The notes under the pieces were generated by a model, which searched no databases, was not told the DNA's origin, and saw nothing but the letters and a program-made list of their open reading frames with translations. DNA of 64,000 nt from Pseudomonas simiae (lineage in GTDB: Bacteria > Pseudomonadota > Gammaproteobacteria > Pseudomonadales > Pseudomonadaceae): positions 62,001-126,000 of the forward strand of contig NZ_FOKB01000008.1 of the NCBI RefSeq assembly GCF_900111895.1, in the 5' to 3' direction. The translations under genes were made by a program, and so were the position numbers. Positions 17,537 to 26,500 of the stretch are shown here, piece by piece. Position 1 is the stretch's first letter, and the number at the start of each line of letters is the position of its first letter.

Positions 17537-17634
17537 CAGTTTCTCTAATGAGCGATCAGCAATATTTGTTTTTCTTATACAGGCTGTGTCAGGAGAATAG
17601 CCAGCATCGCTTCTCTCTTTATAAGGAACCTCAC

Positions 17635-18036
17635 ATGGCTGGCGAAACCGCCCTGGCAACCCTGCTGCGCAGCATGAGCCCCCAGCTCAACGACGGCGAC
17701 TATGTGTTCTGCAGCGTGCCTGACCACCGTATTCCTCCAGGGTGTGAGGTGATCGGCAGCTTTCGCGAGCAGGAAGGCCTGACCCTGATCCTCGAACGCC
17801 AGCAAGCGGAACAGGCCGGCCTGGCGTTTGACTACGTCGCCGCGTGGATCACCTTGAACGTGCATTCGGCCCTGGAAGCCGTGGGCCTCACCGCCGCCTT
17901 TGCCAGTGCGTTGGGCAAGGCCGGCATCAGTTGCAACGTGATTGCCGGCTATTACCACGACCATCTGTTCGTCGGGCGTGCCGACGCAGAACACGCCATG
18001 CAGGTATTGCGGCAACTGGCAGCAGACGCGGAGTAA
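17635..18036 (+). CDS. ACT-domain protein cotranscribed with the LysE exporter
   Basis: The 133-residue protein has a double ACT-like layout: an N-terminal DYVFCSVPDHRIPPGCEVIGSFREQEGLTLILE and a C-terminal half with AFASALGKAGISCNVIAGYYHDHLFV. ACT domains bind amino acids, so it may sense lysine or arginine beside the exporter; this is inference. The frame is open further upstream, but the ATG at 17635 has AAGGA eight bases before it. It lies six bases before lysE and divergent from argP. Confidence 0.8.
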   Translation: MAGETALATLLRSMSPQLNDGDYVFCSVPDHRIPPGCEVIGSFREQEGLTLILERQQAEQAGLAFDYVAAWITLNVHSALEAVGLTAAFASALGKAGISCNVIAGYYHDHLFVGRADAEHAMQVLRQLAADAE

Positions 18037-18041
18037 ATCCT

Positions 18042-18641
18042 ATGTGGCAAAGTTATTTGAATGGTTTGCTGGTGGCGCTGGGCCTGATCATGGCCATCGG
18101 CACCCAGAATGCCTTTGTACTGGCGCAGAGCCTGCGCCGTGAACATCACTTGCCAGTGGCTGCGCTGTGCGTGGTGTGTGATGCCCTGCTGGTGGCCGCC
18201 GGGGTGTTCGGCCTGGCCACGGTGCTGGCGCAAAGCCCGGTACTGCTGGCGGTAGCACGCTGGGGCGGCGCAGCGTTTCTGATCTGGTACGGTGCCTGCG
18301 CGCTGCGTCGGGCGTGTTCGAAACAGAGCCTGGACCAGGGCGACGCGCTCAAGGTGCGCTCACTGCGCGCAGTGTTGCTGAGCGCGCTGGCCGTGACCTT
18401 GCTCAACCCCCACGTGTACCTGGACACCGTGCTGCTGATCGGCTCACTCGGTGCCCAACAGACCGAGCCCGGTGCCTACGTGGCCGGTGCCGCCAGCGCG
18501 TCATTCCTGTGGTTCACCACCCTGGCACTCGGGGCAGCATGGCTGGCACCCTGGCTCGCACGCCCCGCCACGTGGCGTCTGCTGGACCTGTTGGTGGCTG
18601 TGATGATGTTCAGCGTGGCCTATCAGTTGATCAGCGCCTGA
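18042..18641 (+). CDS. LysE/ArgO-family amino-acid exporter
   Basis: The 199-residue protein has six hydrophobic helices and the family start GLLVALGLIMAIGTQNAFVLAQSLRREH, in which the IGTQNAF motif is typical of LysE/ArgO. It exports basic amino acids across the inner membrane. The NPHVYLDTVLLIGSLG motif in the fifth helix also fits. It follows the ACT protein by five bases and is probably activated by the divergent ArgP. Confidence 0.9.
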   Translation: MWQSYLNGLLVALGLIMAIGTQNAFVLAQSLRREHHLPVAALCVVCDALLVAAGVFGLATVLAQSPVLLAVARWGGAAFLIWYGACALRRACSKQSLDQGDALKVRSLRAVLLSALAVTLLNPHVYLDTVLLIGSLGAQQTEPGAYVAGAASASFLWFTTLALGAAWLAPWLARPATWRLLDLLVAVMMFSVAYQLISA

Positions 18642-18689
18642 GGAATATTCCAAAACGCTCTGGAACCTCTATCCCACACAGTTGTTGCG

Positions 18690-18718
18690 TGGTTTTGCCG
18701 CACCCCCGGTGCTATGAT
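18690..18718 (+). promoter_or_regulatory. Predicted sigma-70 promoter of sodB
   Basis: An extended -10, TGCTATGAT (18710-18718), lies 17 bases after a weak TGGTTT -35. The predicted start would leave an untranslated leader of about 95 bases, consistent with post-transcriptional control of sodB by iron-responsive sRNAs known in Pseudomonas. Confidence 0.5.
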
Positions 18719-18819
18719 CCGGACCCTGCGCCGCAAAGAGTACAAACTCCCCGGCGCTTGTTTGGCCGCCCGTGATCGGCCTTGCGCTCACCGCAACTGA
18801 CCTGATTAGGAGAATCATC

Positions 18820-19416
18820 ATGGCTTTCGAATTGCCGCCGCTGCCCTACGCACACGATGCCCTGCAGCCGCACATCTCCAAGGAAACCTTGGAGTATCAC
18901 CACGACAAGCACCACAACACCTACGTCGTGAACCTGAACAACCTGGTGCCAGGCACCGAGTTCGAAGGCAAGACCCTGGAAGAGATCGTCAAGTCCTCTT
19001 CGGGCGGCATCTTCAACAACGCCGCTCAGGTCTGGAACCACACCTTCTACTGGAACTGCCTGGCGCCAAACGCCGGTGGCCAACCGACCGGCGCGCTGGC
19101 TGAAGCCATCAACGCTGCGTTCGGTTCGTTCGACAAGTTCAAGGAAGAGTTCACCAAGACGTCCGTCGGCACCTTCGGTTCCGGTTGGGGCTGGCTGGTG
19201 AAAAAGGCTGACGGTTCCCTGGCCCTGGCCAGCACCATCGGCGCCGGCAACCCGCTGACCAACGGCGACACCCCGCTGCTGACCTGCGACGTCTGGGAAC
19301 ATGCCTACTACATCGACTACCGCAACGTGCGTCCAAAGTATGTGGAAGCGTTCTGGAACCTGGTCAACTGGAAGTTCGTGGCTGAGCAGTTCGAAGGCAA
19401 GACCTTCACTGCCTAA
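18820..19416 (+). CDS. sodB: Iron superoxide dismutase
   Basis: The 198-residue protein converts superoxide to peroxide and oxygen in the cytoplasm. Metal ligands are visible: His27 in LEYHHDKHHNTYV, His in QVWNHTFYW, and Asp and His in CDVWEHAYYIDY. The sequence AAQVWNHTFYWNC and FGSGWGWL fit the iron type rather than the manganese type. AGGAGA lies before the ATG at 18820. A strong terminator follows. In Pseudomonas aeruginosa the next gene is bifA; here a small gene is inserted between them. Confidence 0.96.
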   Translation: MAFELPPLPYAHDALQPHISKETLEYHHDKHHNTYVVNLNNLVPGTEFEGKTLEEIVKSSSGGIFNNAAQVWNHTFYWNCLAPNAGGQPTGALAEAINAAFGSFDKFKEEFTKTSVGTFGSGWGWLVKKADGSLALASTIGAGNPLTNGDTPLLTCDVWEHAYYIDYRNVRPKYVEAFWNLVNWKFVAEQFEGKTFTA

Positions 19417-19432
19417 GCAACGCTTGCAGTAG

Positions 19433-19460
19433 AAAAAGCCCGGCATTGCCGGGCTTTTTC
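19433..19460. terminator. Intrinsic terminator of sodB
   Basis: AAAAAGCCCGGC and GCCGGGCTTTTT form a perfect hairpin around ATT. It isolates sodB from the hrp-box gene downstream. Confidence 0.92.
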
Positions 19461-19483
19461 GTGGGCGTTCGGCACGGAATGGT

Positions 19484-19512
19484 GGAACCCGCAGAAGGGA
19501 ATTTGCCACCCA
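19484..19512 (+). promoter_or_regulatory. Consensus hrp box (HrpL/RspL-type ECF sigma promoter)
   Basis: GGAACC (19484-19489), 16 bases, then CCACCCA (19506-19512) match the hrp-box consensus GGAACC-N15/16-CCACNNA at every fixed position. HrpL, and its fluorescens relative RspL, drive type III secretion genes from such promoters. The ATG follows 43 bases later. Confidence 0.7.
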
Positions 19513-19555
19513 CTCGGTGAGAGGAATAACCCTTTCATACTCTGCTGGAGAATCA

Positions 19556-19747
19556 ATGATGGAAGAAATCGGAAAAGCAGGCGGACAGATGGCGATGCAA
19601 CTCATCAGCGGGCTGATGAAAGGCCTCGCCGGTGGCGCGGGTGGCGGTGGCGGTGGCGAAGGCGGCGGTGCCAGTGCGCCAAGCAAGCCAGGTGAAGACA
19701 TGATGCCGTCGGCGCCGCCTAAGATCGAAATTTCCGACTATCAGTGA
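19556..19747 (+). CDS. Small glycine-rich protein behind an hrp box (candidate type III-secreted, harpin-like)
   Basis: The 63-residue protein starts MMEEIGKAGGQMAMQLISGL, an amphipathic helix, then has a glycine tract (about 28-43) and an acidic, proline-rich tail ending EISDYQ. It has no cysteine and no signal peptide. Harpins, secreted by Hrp systems, are also glycine-rich and cysteine-free, but there is no alignable harpin domain, so the role is inferred mainly from the promoter. GGAG lies five bases before the first ATG and eight before the second (19559), so either may start. The gene is a single unit between two terminators. Confidence 0.6.
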   Translation: MMEEIGKAGGQMAMQLISGLMKGLAGGAGGGGGGEGGGASAPSKPGEDMMPSAPPKIEISDYQ

Positions 19748-19803
19748 CCCCGCTCACGACCTGGGAGGGCATTGGCCTGACCGCAGGTAAGTCGAGTCCC
19801 CGG

Positions 19804-19837
19804 ACGGCGGAGCACATCCGCCGTTTATTCTGGTTTT
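19804..19837 (+). terminator. Intrinsic terminator of the hrp-box gene
   Basis: ACGGCGGA and TCCGCCGT form a perfect stem with a five-base loop, followed by TTATTCTGG and six T. It confines the hrp-box transcript to about 300 bases. Confidence 0.75.
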
Positions 19838-19954
19838 TTCTGCGTATCCAGCATCAAGTCGTCTGCGGCCCCAATGTTCCTTTGACTGCCCTCACGGGAT
19901 TGCCAATACTCATGGCATATTGAAGGCCACCCGCATGAGACAAGGAATGCCCCT

Positions 19955-22006
19955 TTGAAGCTGGAACTCAAGAACAGCTTGTCGGTGAAGTTGCTACGGG
20001 TTGTGCTGCTGTCAGCATTGATCGTGGGCGTCACACTGAGCGTGGCGCAGATCATTTTTGATGCCTACAAGACGCGCCAGGCCGTGGCCGGCGATGCCCA
20101 GCGCATCCTCGACATGTTCCGCGACCCCTCGACCCAGGCCGTCTACAGCCTGGACCGCGAGATGGGCATGCAAGTCATTGAAGGCCTGTTCCAGGATGAC
20201 GCGGTGCGCATGGCGTCCATCGGCCACCCCAACGAAACCATGCTCGCTGAGAAAAGCCGCGCCTTGCAGCAATCGCCCAGCCGTTGGTTAACCGACCTGA
20301 TTCTTGGCCAGGAACGCACCTTTACCACGCCCCTGGTCGGCAAAGGCCCCTACAGCGAGTATTACGGCGACCTGAGCATCACCCTCGACACCGGCACTTA
20401 TGGTCAGGGTTTCATCGTCAATTCAGTGATCATCTTCATTGCCGGGGTGCTACGTGCCCTGGCCATGGGCCTGGTGCTGTACCTGGTCTATCACTGGCTG
20501 CTGACCAAACCGCTTTCGCGCATTATTGAGCACCTGACGTCGATCAACCCCGACCGGCCCAGCGAACACAAAATCCCGCAGCTCAAGGGCCATGAGCGCA
20601 ACGAACTGGGGCTGTGGATCAATACCGCCAACCAGTTGCTCGAATCCATCGAGCGCAATACCCACCTGCGCCACGAGGCCGAAAGCAGCCTGCTGCGCAT
20701 GGCCCAGTACGATTTCCTCACGGGCCTGCCGAACCGCCAGAAACTGCAGGAGCAACTGGACAAGATCCTCATCGACGCCGGCCGCCGCCAGCGCCGTGTG
20801 GCGGTGTTGTGTGTGGGCTTGGATGATTTCAAGAGCGTCAACGAGCAGTTCACTTATCAGGCCGGCGACAAATTGCTGCTGGCCTTGGCTGACCGTTTAC
20901 GCGCCCACAGCGGCCGCCTCGGCGCCCTGGCCCGACTGGGCGGCGACCAGTTCGCCCTGGTGCAGGCCGATATCGATCAACCGTACGAAGCCGCCGAGCT
21001 GGCGCAAAGCATCCTGGATGACCTGGAAGCGGAATTTGCCCTCGACCATGAGGGCATCCGCCTGCGCGCAACCATCGGCATCACGCTGTTCCCGGAAGAC
21101 GGCGACAGCACCGAAAAGCTGCTGCAGAAAGCCGAACAGACCATGACCCTGGCCAAGACCCGGTCGCGCAACCGCTATCAGTTCTATATCGCCAGCGTCG
21201 ACAGCGAAATGCGCCGTCGCCGCGAGCTGGAAAAAGACCTGCGCGACGCCCTCAGCCGCGACCAGTTCCACCTGGTGTACCAGCCGCAGATCAGCTACCG
21301 CGACCACCATGTCGTGGGCGTCGAAGCACTGATCCGTTGGCAGCACCCGGAACATGGCCTGGTACCGCCGGACCTGTTTATTCCGCTGGCCGAACAGAAT
21401 GGCACCATCATCCCAATTGGCGAGTGGGTACTGGACCAGGCCTGCCGGCAACTGCGCGAATGGCACGACATGGGTTTCTCCGAATTGCGCATGGCGGTCA
21501 ACCTCTCCACCGTGCAGTTGCACCACACCGAGTTGCCGCGGGTGGTCAACAACCTGATGCAGATCTACCGCCTGCCGCCGCGCAGCCTGGAACTGGAAGT
21601 CACCGAGACCGGGCTGATGGAAGATATCAGCACCGCCGCCCAGCACCTGCTGAGCCTGCGCCGTTCCGGGGCATTGATTGCTATTGATGACTTCGGCACC
21701 GGCTACTCATCCCTCAGTTACCTGAAAAGCCTGCCGCTGGACAAGATCAAGATCGACAAGAGCTTCGTGCAGGACCTGCTGGACGATGACGACGACGCCA
21801 CCATCGTGCGGGCGATCATTCAACTGGGTAAAAGCCTGGGCATGCAGGTGATCGCCGAAGGCGTGGAAACCGCTGAGCAGGAGGCCTACATCATCTCCGA
21901 GGGCTGCCATGAAGGTCAGGGTTATCACTACAGCAAACCCTTGCAGGCACGAGAGTTGGCGGCATTTTTGAAGCAGTCGGAGCGCAATAACGCAGCGATT
22001 CTTTGA
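19955..22006 (+). CDS. bifA: BifA, c-di-GMP phosphodiesterase with degenerate GGDEF and intact EAL
   Basis: The 683-residue inner-membrane protein has two helices (about 12-32 and 150-172) around a periplasmic sensor, then a GGDEF domain reading GGDQF (329-333) and an EAL domain with EAL (457-459), DDFGTGYSSL (from 578) and a late EGVET. The altered GGDQF and intact EAL are the known pattern of BifA, which degrades c-di-GMP and limits biofilm while promoting swarming. The neighbourhood (argP, lysE, sodB before it, an imelysin after) matches the Pseudomonas aeruginosa locus. The start is TTG with AAGGA upstream. Confidence 0.9.
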   Translation: MKLELKNSLSVKLLRVVLLSALIVGVTLSVAQIIFDAYKTRQAVAGDAQRILDMFRDPSTQAVYSLDREMGMQVIEGLFQDDAVRMASIGHPNETMLAEKSRALQQSPSRWLTDLILGQERTFTTPLVGKGPYSEYYGDLSITLDTGTYGQGFIVNSVIIFIAGVLRALAMGLVLYLVYHWLLTKPLSRIIEHLTSINPDRPSEHKIPQLKGHERNELGLWINTANQLLESIERNTHLRHEAESSLLRMAQYDFLTGLPNRQKLQEQLDKILIDAGRRQRRVAVLCVGLDDFKSVNEQFTYQAGDKLLLALADRLRAHSGRLGALARLGGDQFALVQADIDQPYEAAELAQSILDDLEAEFALDHEGIRLRATIGITLFPEDGDSTEKLLQKAEQTMTLAKTRSRNRYQFYIASVDSEMRRRRELEKDLRDALSRDQFHLVYQPQISYRDHHVVGVEALIRWQHPEHGLVPPDLFIPLAEQNGTIIPIGEWVLDQACRQLREWHDMGFSELRMAVNLSTVQLHHTELPRVVNNLMQIYRLPPRSLELEVTETGLMEDISTAAQHLLSLRRSGALIAIDDFGTGYSSLSYLKSLPLDKIKIDKSFVQDLLDDDDDATIVRAIIQLGKSLGMQVIAEGVETAEQEAYIISEGCHEGQGYHYSKPLQARELAAFLKQSERNNAAIL

Positions 22007-22133
22007 CACGGCAAAACGATACTGAATATTTCCCGCGTATAACCCTTTACACAAAATGCAAATCTTTCGCATTATGTCGCAGTTTTTGCGCGCCCGCGCG
22101 CACCCCATCAACAACCGAAGCAGGATGTTCGCC

Positions 22134-23477
22134 ATGATTCGTATGCCCCTGGCCACCGCCAGTCTGCTGGCCATTGCCATTTCTCTCGCCGGTTGCGGCG
22201 AAGGTAAAGACAAGGCCGCAGCGCCCCAGGCGCCGACCCCGGCTGCCAGCACTACCGCTCCAGCGGCTGCCACCCCTGCCGGCCAGGTCGATGAAGCCGC
22301 TGCCAAGGCCGTGGTCGCGCATTACGCAGACATGGTGTTCGCGGTCTACAGCGATGCCGAGTCCACCGCGAAAACCCTGCAGACCGCGATCGACGCGTTC
22401 CTCGCCAAGCCGAACGACGAGACGCTGAAAGCCGCGCGCACGGCCTGGATCGCCGCCCGCGTTCCTTACCTGCAGAGCGAAGTGTTCCGCTTTGGCAACA
22501 CCATCATCGACGACTGGGAAGGCCAGGTGAACGCATGGCCGCTGGACGAAGGCCTGATCGACTACGTCGACAAGTCCTACGAACACGCCCTGGGTAACCC
22601 AGGCGCCACCGCCAATATCATCGCCAACAACCAAATCCAGGTCGGCGAAGACAAGGTCGACGTGAAGGACATCACCCCGGAAAAACTCGCCAGCCTCAAC
22701 GAGCTGGGCGGTTCCGAGGCCAACGTCGCCACCGGCTACCACGCCATCGAATTCCTGCTCTGGGGCCAGGACCTGAACGGCACCGGCCCAGGCGCCGGCA
22801 ACCGTCCTGCTTCGGACTACCTGACCGGCGACGGCGCCACTGGCGGGCACAACGAGCGTCGCCGCACCTACCTGCGCGCGGTCACCCAACTGTTGGTCAG
22901 CGACCTCGAAGAAATGGTCGGCAACTGGAAACCCAACGTCGAAGACAACTACCGCGCCACCCTGGAGGCAGAACCTGCCACCGACGGCCTGCGCAAAATG
23001 CTGTTCGGCATGGGCAGCCTGTCCCTGGGCGAACTGGCGGGTGAGCGCATGAAGGTGTCCCTGGAAGCCAACTCGCCGGAAGACGAGCAGGACTGCTTCA
23101 GCGACAACACCCACAACTCGCACTTCTACGACGCCAAGGGCATCCGCAACGTCTACCTGGGCGAGTACACCCGCGTCGACGGCACCAAAATGACCGGTGC
23201 CAGCCTGTCGTCGCTGGTGGCCAAGGCCGATCCGGCTGCCGACTCCGCGCTCAAAGCGGACCTCGCCGCCACGGAAGCCAAGATCCAGGTCATGGTTGAC
23301 CACGCCAACAAGGGTGAGCACTACGACCAACTGATCGCCGCAGGCAACGACGCGGGTAACCAGATCGTGCGTGACGCCATCGCCGCGCTGGTCAAGCAGA
23401 CCGGCTCGATCGAAGCGGCGGCAGGCAAGCTGGGCATCAGCGACCTGAACCCGGACAGCGCTGATCACGAGTTCTGA
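22134..23477 (+). CDS. icmP: Imelysin-family lipoprotein (IcmP-like)
   Basis: The 447-residue protein starts with a lipoprotein signal (SLAGC, lipidated Cys21), then an Ala/Pro-rich linker and an imelysin domain with the conserved GYHAIE (201-206, GxHxxE). The family includes IcmP of Pseudomonas aeruginosa, once described as an insulin-cleaving peptidase, and EfeO-like iron-uptake proteins; GxHxxE probably binds metal. I prefer a role in iron or haem handling at the envelope. The ATG at 22134 has CAGGA upstream; the longer frame to 22056 lacks this. Confidence 0.88.
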   Translation: MIRMPLATASLLAIAISLAGCGEGKDKAAAPQAPTPAASTTAPAAATPAGQVDEAAAKAVVAHYADMVFAVYSDAESTAKTLQTAIDAFLAKPNDETLKAARTAWIAARVPYLQSEVFRFGNTIIDDWEGQVNAWPLDEGLIDYVDKSYEHALGNPGATANIIANNQIQVGEDKVDVKDITPEKLASLNELGGSEANVATGYHAIEFLLWGQDLNGTGPGAGNRPASDYLTGDGATGGHNERRRTYLRAVTQLLVSDLEEMVGNWKPNVEDNYRATLEAEPATDGLRKMLFGMGSLSLGELAGERMKVSLEANSPEDEQDCFSDNTHNSHFYDAKGIRNVYLGEYTRVDGTKMTGASLSSLVAKADPAADSALKADLAATEAKIQVMVDHANKGEHYDQLIAAGNDAGNQIVRDAIAALVKQTGSIEAAAGKLGISDLNPDSADHEF

Positions 23478-23506
23478 TCACCGCCGCGATCCTAAGCGTC
23501 ACCCAG

Positions 23507-23538
23507 AATGCCCCGACCTGCTCGGGGCATTTTTTTTA
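23507..23538 (+). terminator. Intrinsic terminator after icmP
   Basis: AATGCCCCGA and TCGGGGCATT pair perfectly around a short loop and are followed by eight T. The large minus-strand toxin-like gene converges on it. Confidence 0.9.
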
Positions 23539-23556
23539 CATCGATAATCGGAGGCG

Positions 23557-26500
23557 TCACACCCGAATGATAAAAATCTGCGGCGACGCGGCGGGCGTCG
23601 TCAATTGAATACCGCCCATCAACGGCACCAGGTTATGACTGACCTCAGCCTGCGTGACCAGTCTGCGCGTCGGCTCATCCATCAAGCTTTTGTGGGGCCC
23701 AGCCTGGGCGTCTGCGGCGATTCGATCCCCTACCACACGGCGCAATCTCAGCCAGTACAGCCTGACATCGCCAGGGCGCCTGAACAGCAACTCTCCGGGA
23801 AAGTCATAACCGCTCAGGACGCCGTAGCGACAGCGGGTTACCACCTCACTCATCAAGGTTCTCAAGCGCCCGCCGGCACCAGGCGGGAGCGCATTGAACA
23901 GCGGCACCACGACGGGCTCCGGACGAAAGTCCAGACGGCGATAATGCCCCGGCGCATTCGGTAGCTGCCAACTGCCGTCGCTGAGTGCGCGGGTGGGTGG
24001 AAGTAACGAAAACGGATCGGCCAGTCCTGCGTATGTCATGGTCCGCCAAAACTGCCAGTCGCGCAGGGTGCGTATCAGCGAATGCTGGCCCTGTTGGGTC
24101 AGGCCTCTCGGGTTGGCCCGATTGAACAGGGCCTGGGCGAGCTCCACCTGACTGCGGGTGGTCAGCAGCGCGAAGGCCTCGCGCACATACATCGTGAGCG
24201 GTTTTTTCAAGGCAACGTCACTGGCAATCACCCACAGCCCGTCCCCGCTGGCGAACTTCGCCTGTCGGGGCTGATTGTAGATGCCCGAACGCAGCAGGTT
24301 TTCCAGGTCCGTGAAGTACGTGGCCGGTTGTGCAGGGTCGCGAATGAATACGTCATTGGGAGTCGCTGTATCCCGGGGCAAAATCACGAAATAGCGCCGG
24401 TCCATCTTGATGTACTCTTGCCCCAGCCACTGCGGATCGCCTGCAATCCGCCGATAGATGCCGCGTGTCGCATCCACCACCTCAAGCTCGGCCTCGTCGA
24501 GGATTCTGCCCCATTCAATGAATCGTTCGTTTGCAGGCCGCACGACGGGCGCCTCGGGGGCCGGGGTGCGGGGCGGCGTCAGTGGCGGTTCGACGGGCGC
24601 CGGCCGCTGGGTGATCACCGCGGGCACGTCCGGCAGATCGATGCCGTCCAGACGCCACTGGAACCGCAGGAGCGGCACGTTCAGATAGGGCTCAAAAGCC
24701 GCTGTGGAGAGCCTCAACCGCAGGTTTTCGACCAGCGCCAGCCGGTATTCGATTTCGCGCCCCGCCGGGAAATTGAACGCCTCAAACACCCGCCTGGCCT
24801 GCACGTCATCCAGGCGCGGGTAGAGGTCCCTGAGGGCGCGCTCGGGCGAGTTGCCTCCCTTGAGTCCCCCGACCGCATGAGCACCTATTTCCCACTGCCC
24901 CGCCGCACTTTGCCGGATCGGCGCGTAGTGGTACTGCGTCAGTTTGCGTGCGTCCCTGAGCCGCCAGACGGCTTTGTCACCGTCATCGAGGATCGAATAC
25001 CAACGCCCGCCGTCATTGAGGAAGTAGTGCTCGGCGCCCGCCGCGTTCGAGGCCGAGTGATACACGCCCTTGCCTTCCCATCCGGCCAACGGCAGCACGC
25101 CGTCGGGCTTTTTCCACAGCGCCATCTCCGCCGGCAACGCCCTTGGCCTGGCACCCGCCACGGGCGCACCCGCCACGGGCGCACCGGCCCCGACCGCGCC
25201 GTCCACCAGCGCCCCGACCAACTCGCCCAGCGACCGCACGAAATACTGCGCAGCGCCGGCACGGTCGCCAAGGTCCAGCGCCTCGACAGCGTTGAACACC
25301 GAAAACAGGCTGCGCGCCAGGCCGATCGGCAACATGATCCTGACCGGCAGCACCATGGACAGGACGTCGAAGGCCAGAGTCGCCACGCTCAGGCCGGTTT
25401 CGACGTTGACGTGCTGGGTACTCCTCGATTGCGCGGCGGCGTCGTTGATCACGAAGTTCGCTTCAACCTCGTAGGCCTCCTCGAAAAGGTCGTCGGCAAT
25501 CCGGCCCGTGCTCACCATCGACACGTCGCCGCGCCCCCTGAGCACGGCGCGGACCTGGGATTCGAAGGCCCGCTCCACGCGCCCCAGCAGGTAGGCGCGC
25601 CAACTGCTGTTCATGACGAAGTCGGTCATCAGGCGGTCTTTGGCGTACTCGTGGAACACGCGACCGTCGGGCGCCTGGGGGGTGTACACCACGATCGAGC
25701 CGACCCCGGCGGAGGCAGAGACGAACAGCAGTACCCCACGCACGCGCTGACCGCGCAGTTTCAAGTGCTGCACGAGAATCCGGTGGCCTTCGACACGCGT
25801 GCGCCGATCACTGTCGACCGGGGCGTCAAGCACCGCCTGCACCCAATTGAAGCCTCGGTTCAGACGGTCCGGGAGAAAGTCGCCGTTGATCTTGGCCTCG
25901 ATGGCGTCGAGTCGCAGTTGCAGACGCATGACCTGAGCGTAGGTCTGCTTCAGTGCGAGCGCGCCGGGCGAGGTGATGAGGCGGTCTTTCAGAAAGGTGT
26001 CGTAGCCTTGTCCGACATTGACCGCGCGCACCAGGTCCTTGACCTGTTGCAGGGTCAGCCCGTCATAGGCCGGGGCCGGCGTCAGATCTTCCGGCAGCAA
26101 GGCTTCATCAGGCTGTTTGCGGGTGTTTTCACTCAGCCTGGAAAAGTGCGTGAAGTTAAAATCCAGCCCGCCGACATTCTCCAGCGCCAGTTCGCTCAGC
26201 GTGCGGCTTCGATGCCGGAACAACGGTGTGCCGGGCTCGCGCGGCGCCGGAGCAGGCGCGCCCGGAACCACGACAGTCGCAGGAACGAACGGCTCTTTGG
26301 TATGCACGCGGACCGTGTCGGGGTCGATGTCCAGTGCATAGTCAGCCTTGAGGCGGATGCGCAGCTGTTCGTTGGCGTATGCCAGCAGCGCCGGCTTATC
26401 GCTGAATTGCGCCAACGACGGCAACCCCTCGGCGTCCGGCAGGCTCGCCAGCAGGTCGCAGTAGTCCGTCATCGCGACCCGCCACGCGTCTTTATCGACA

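Noticed and set aside
22047..23468. Minus-strand frame of 473 codons opposite icmP
   Set aside because: It is antisense to a protein with a lipobox and imelysin motif and has no motif of its own.
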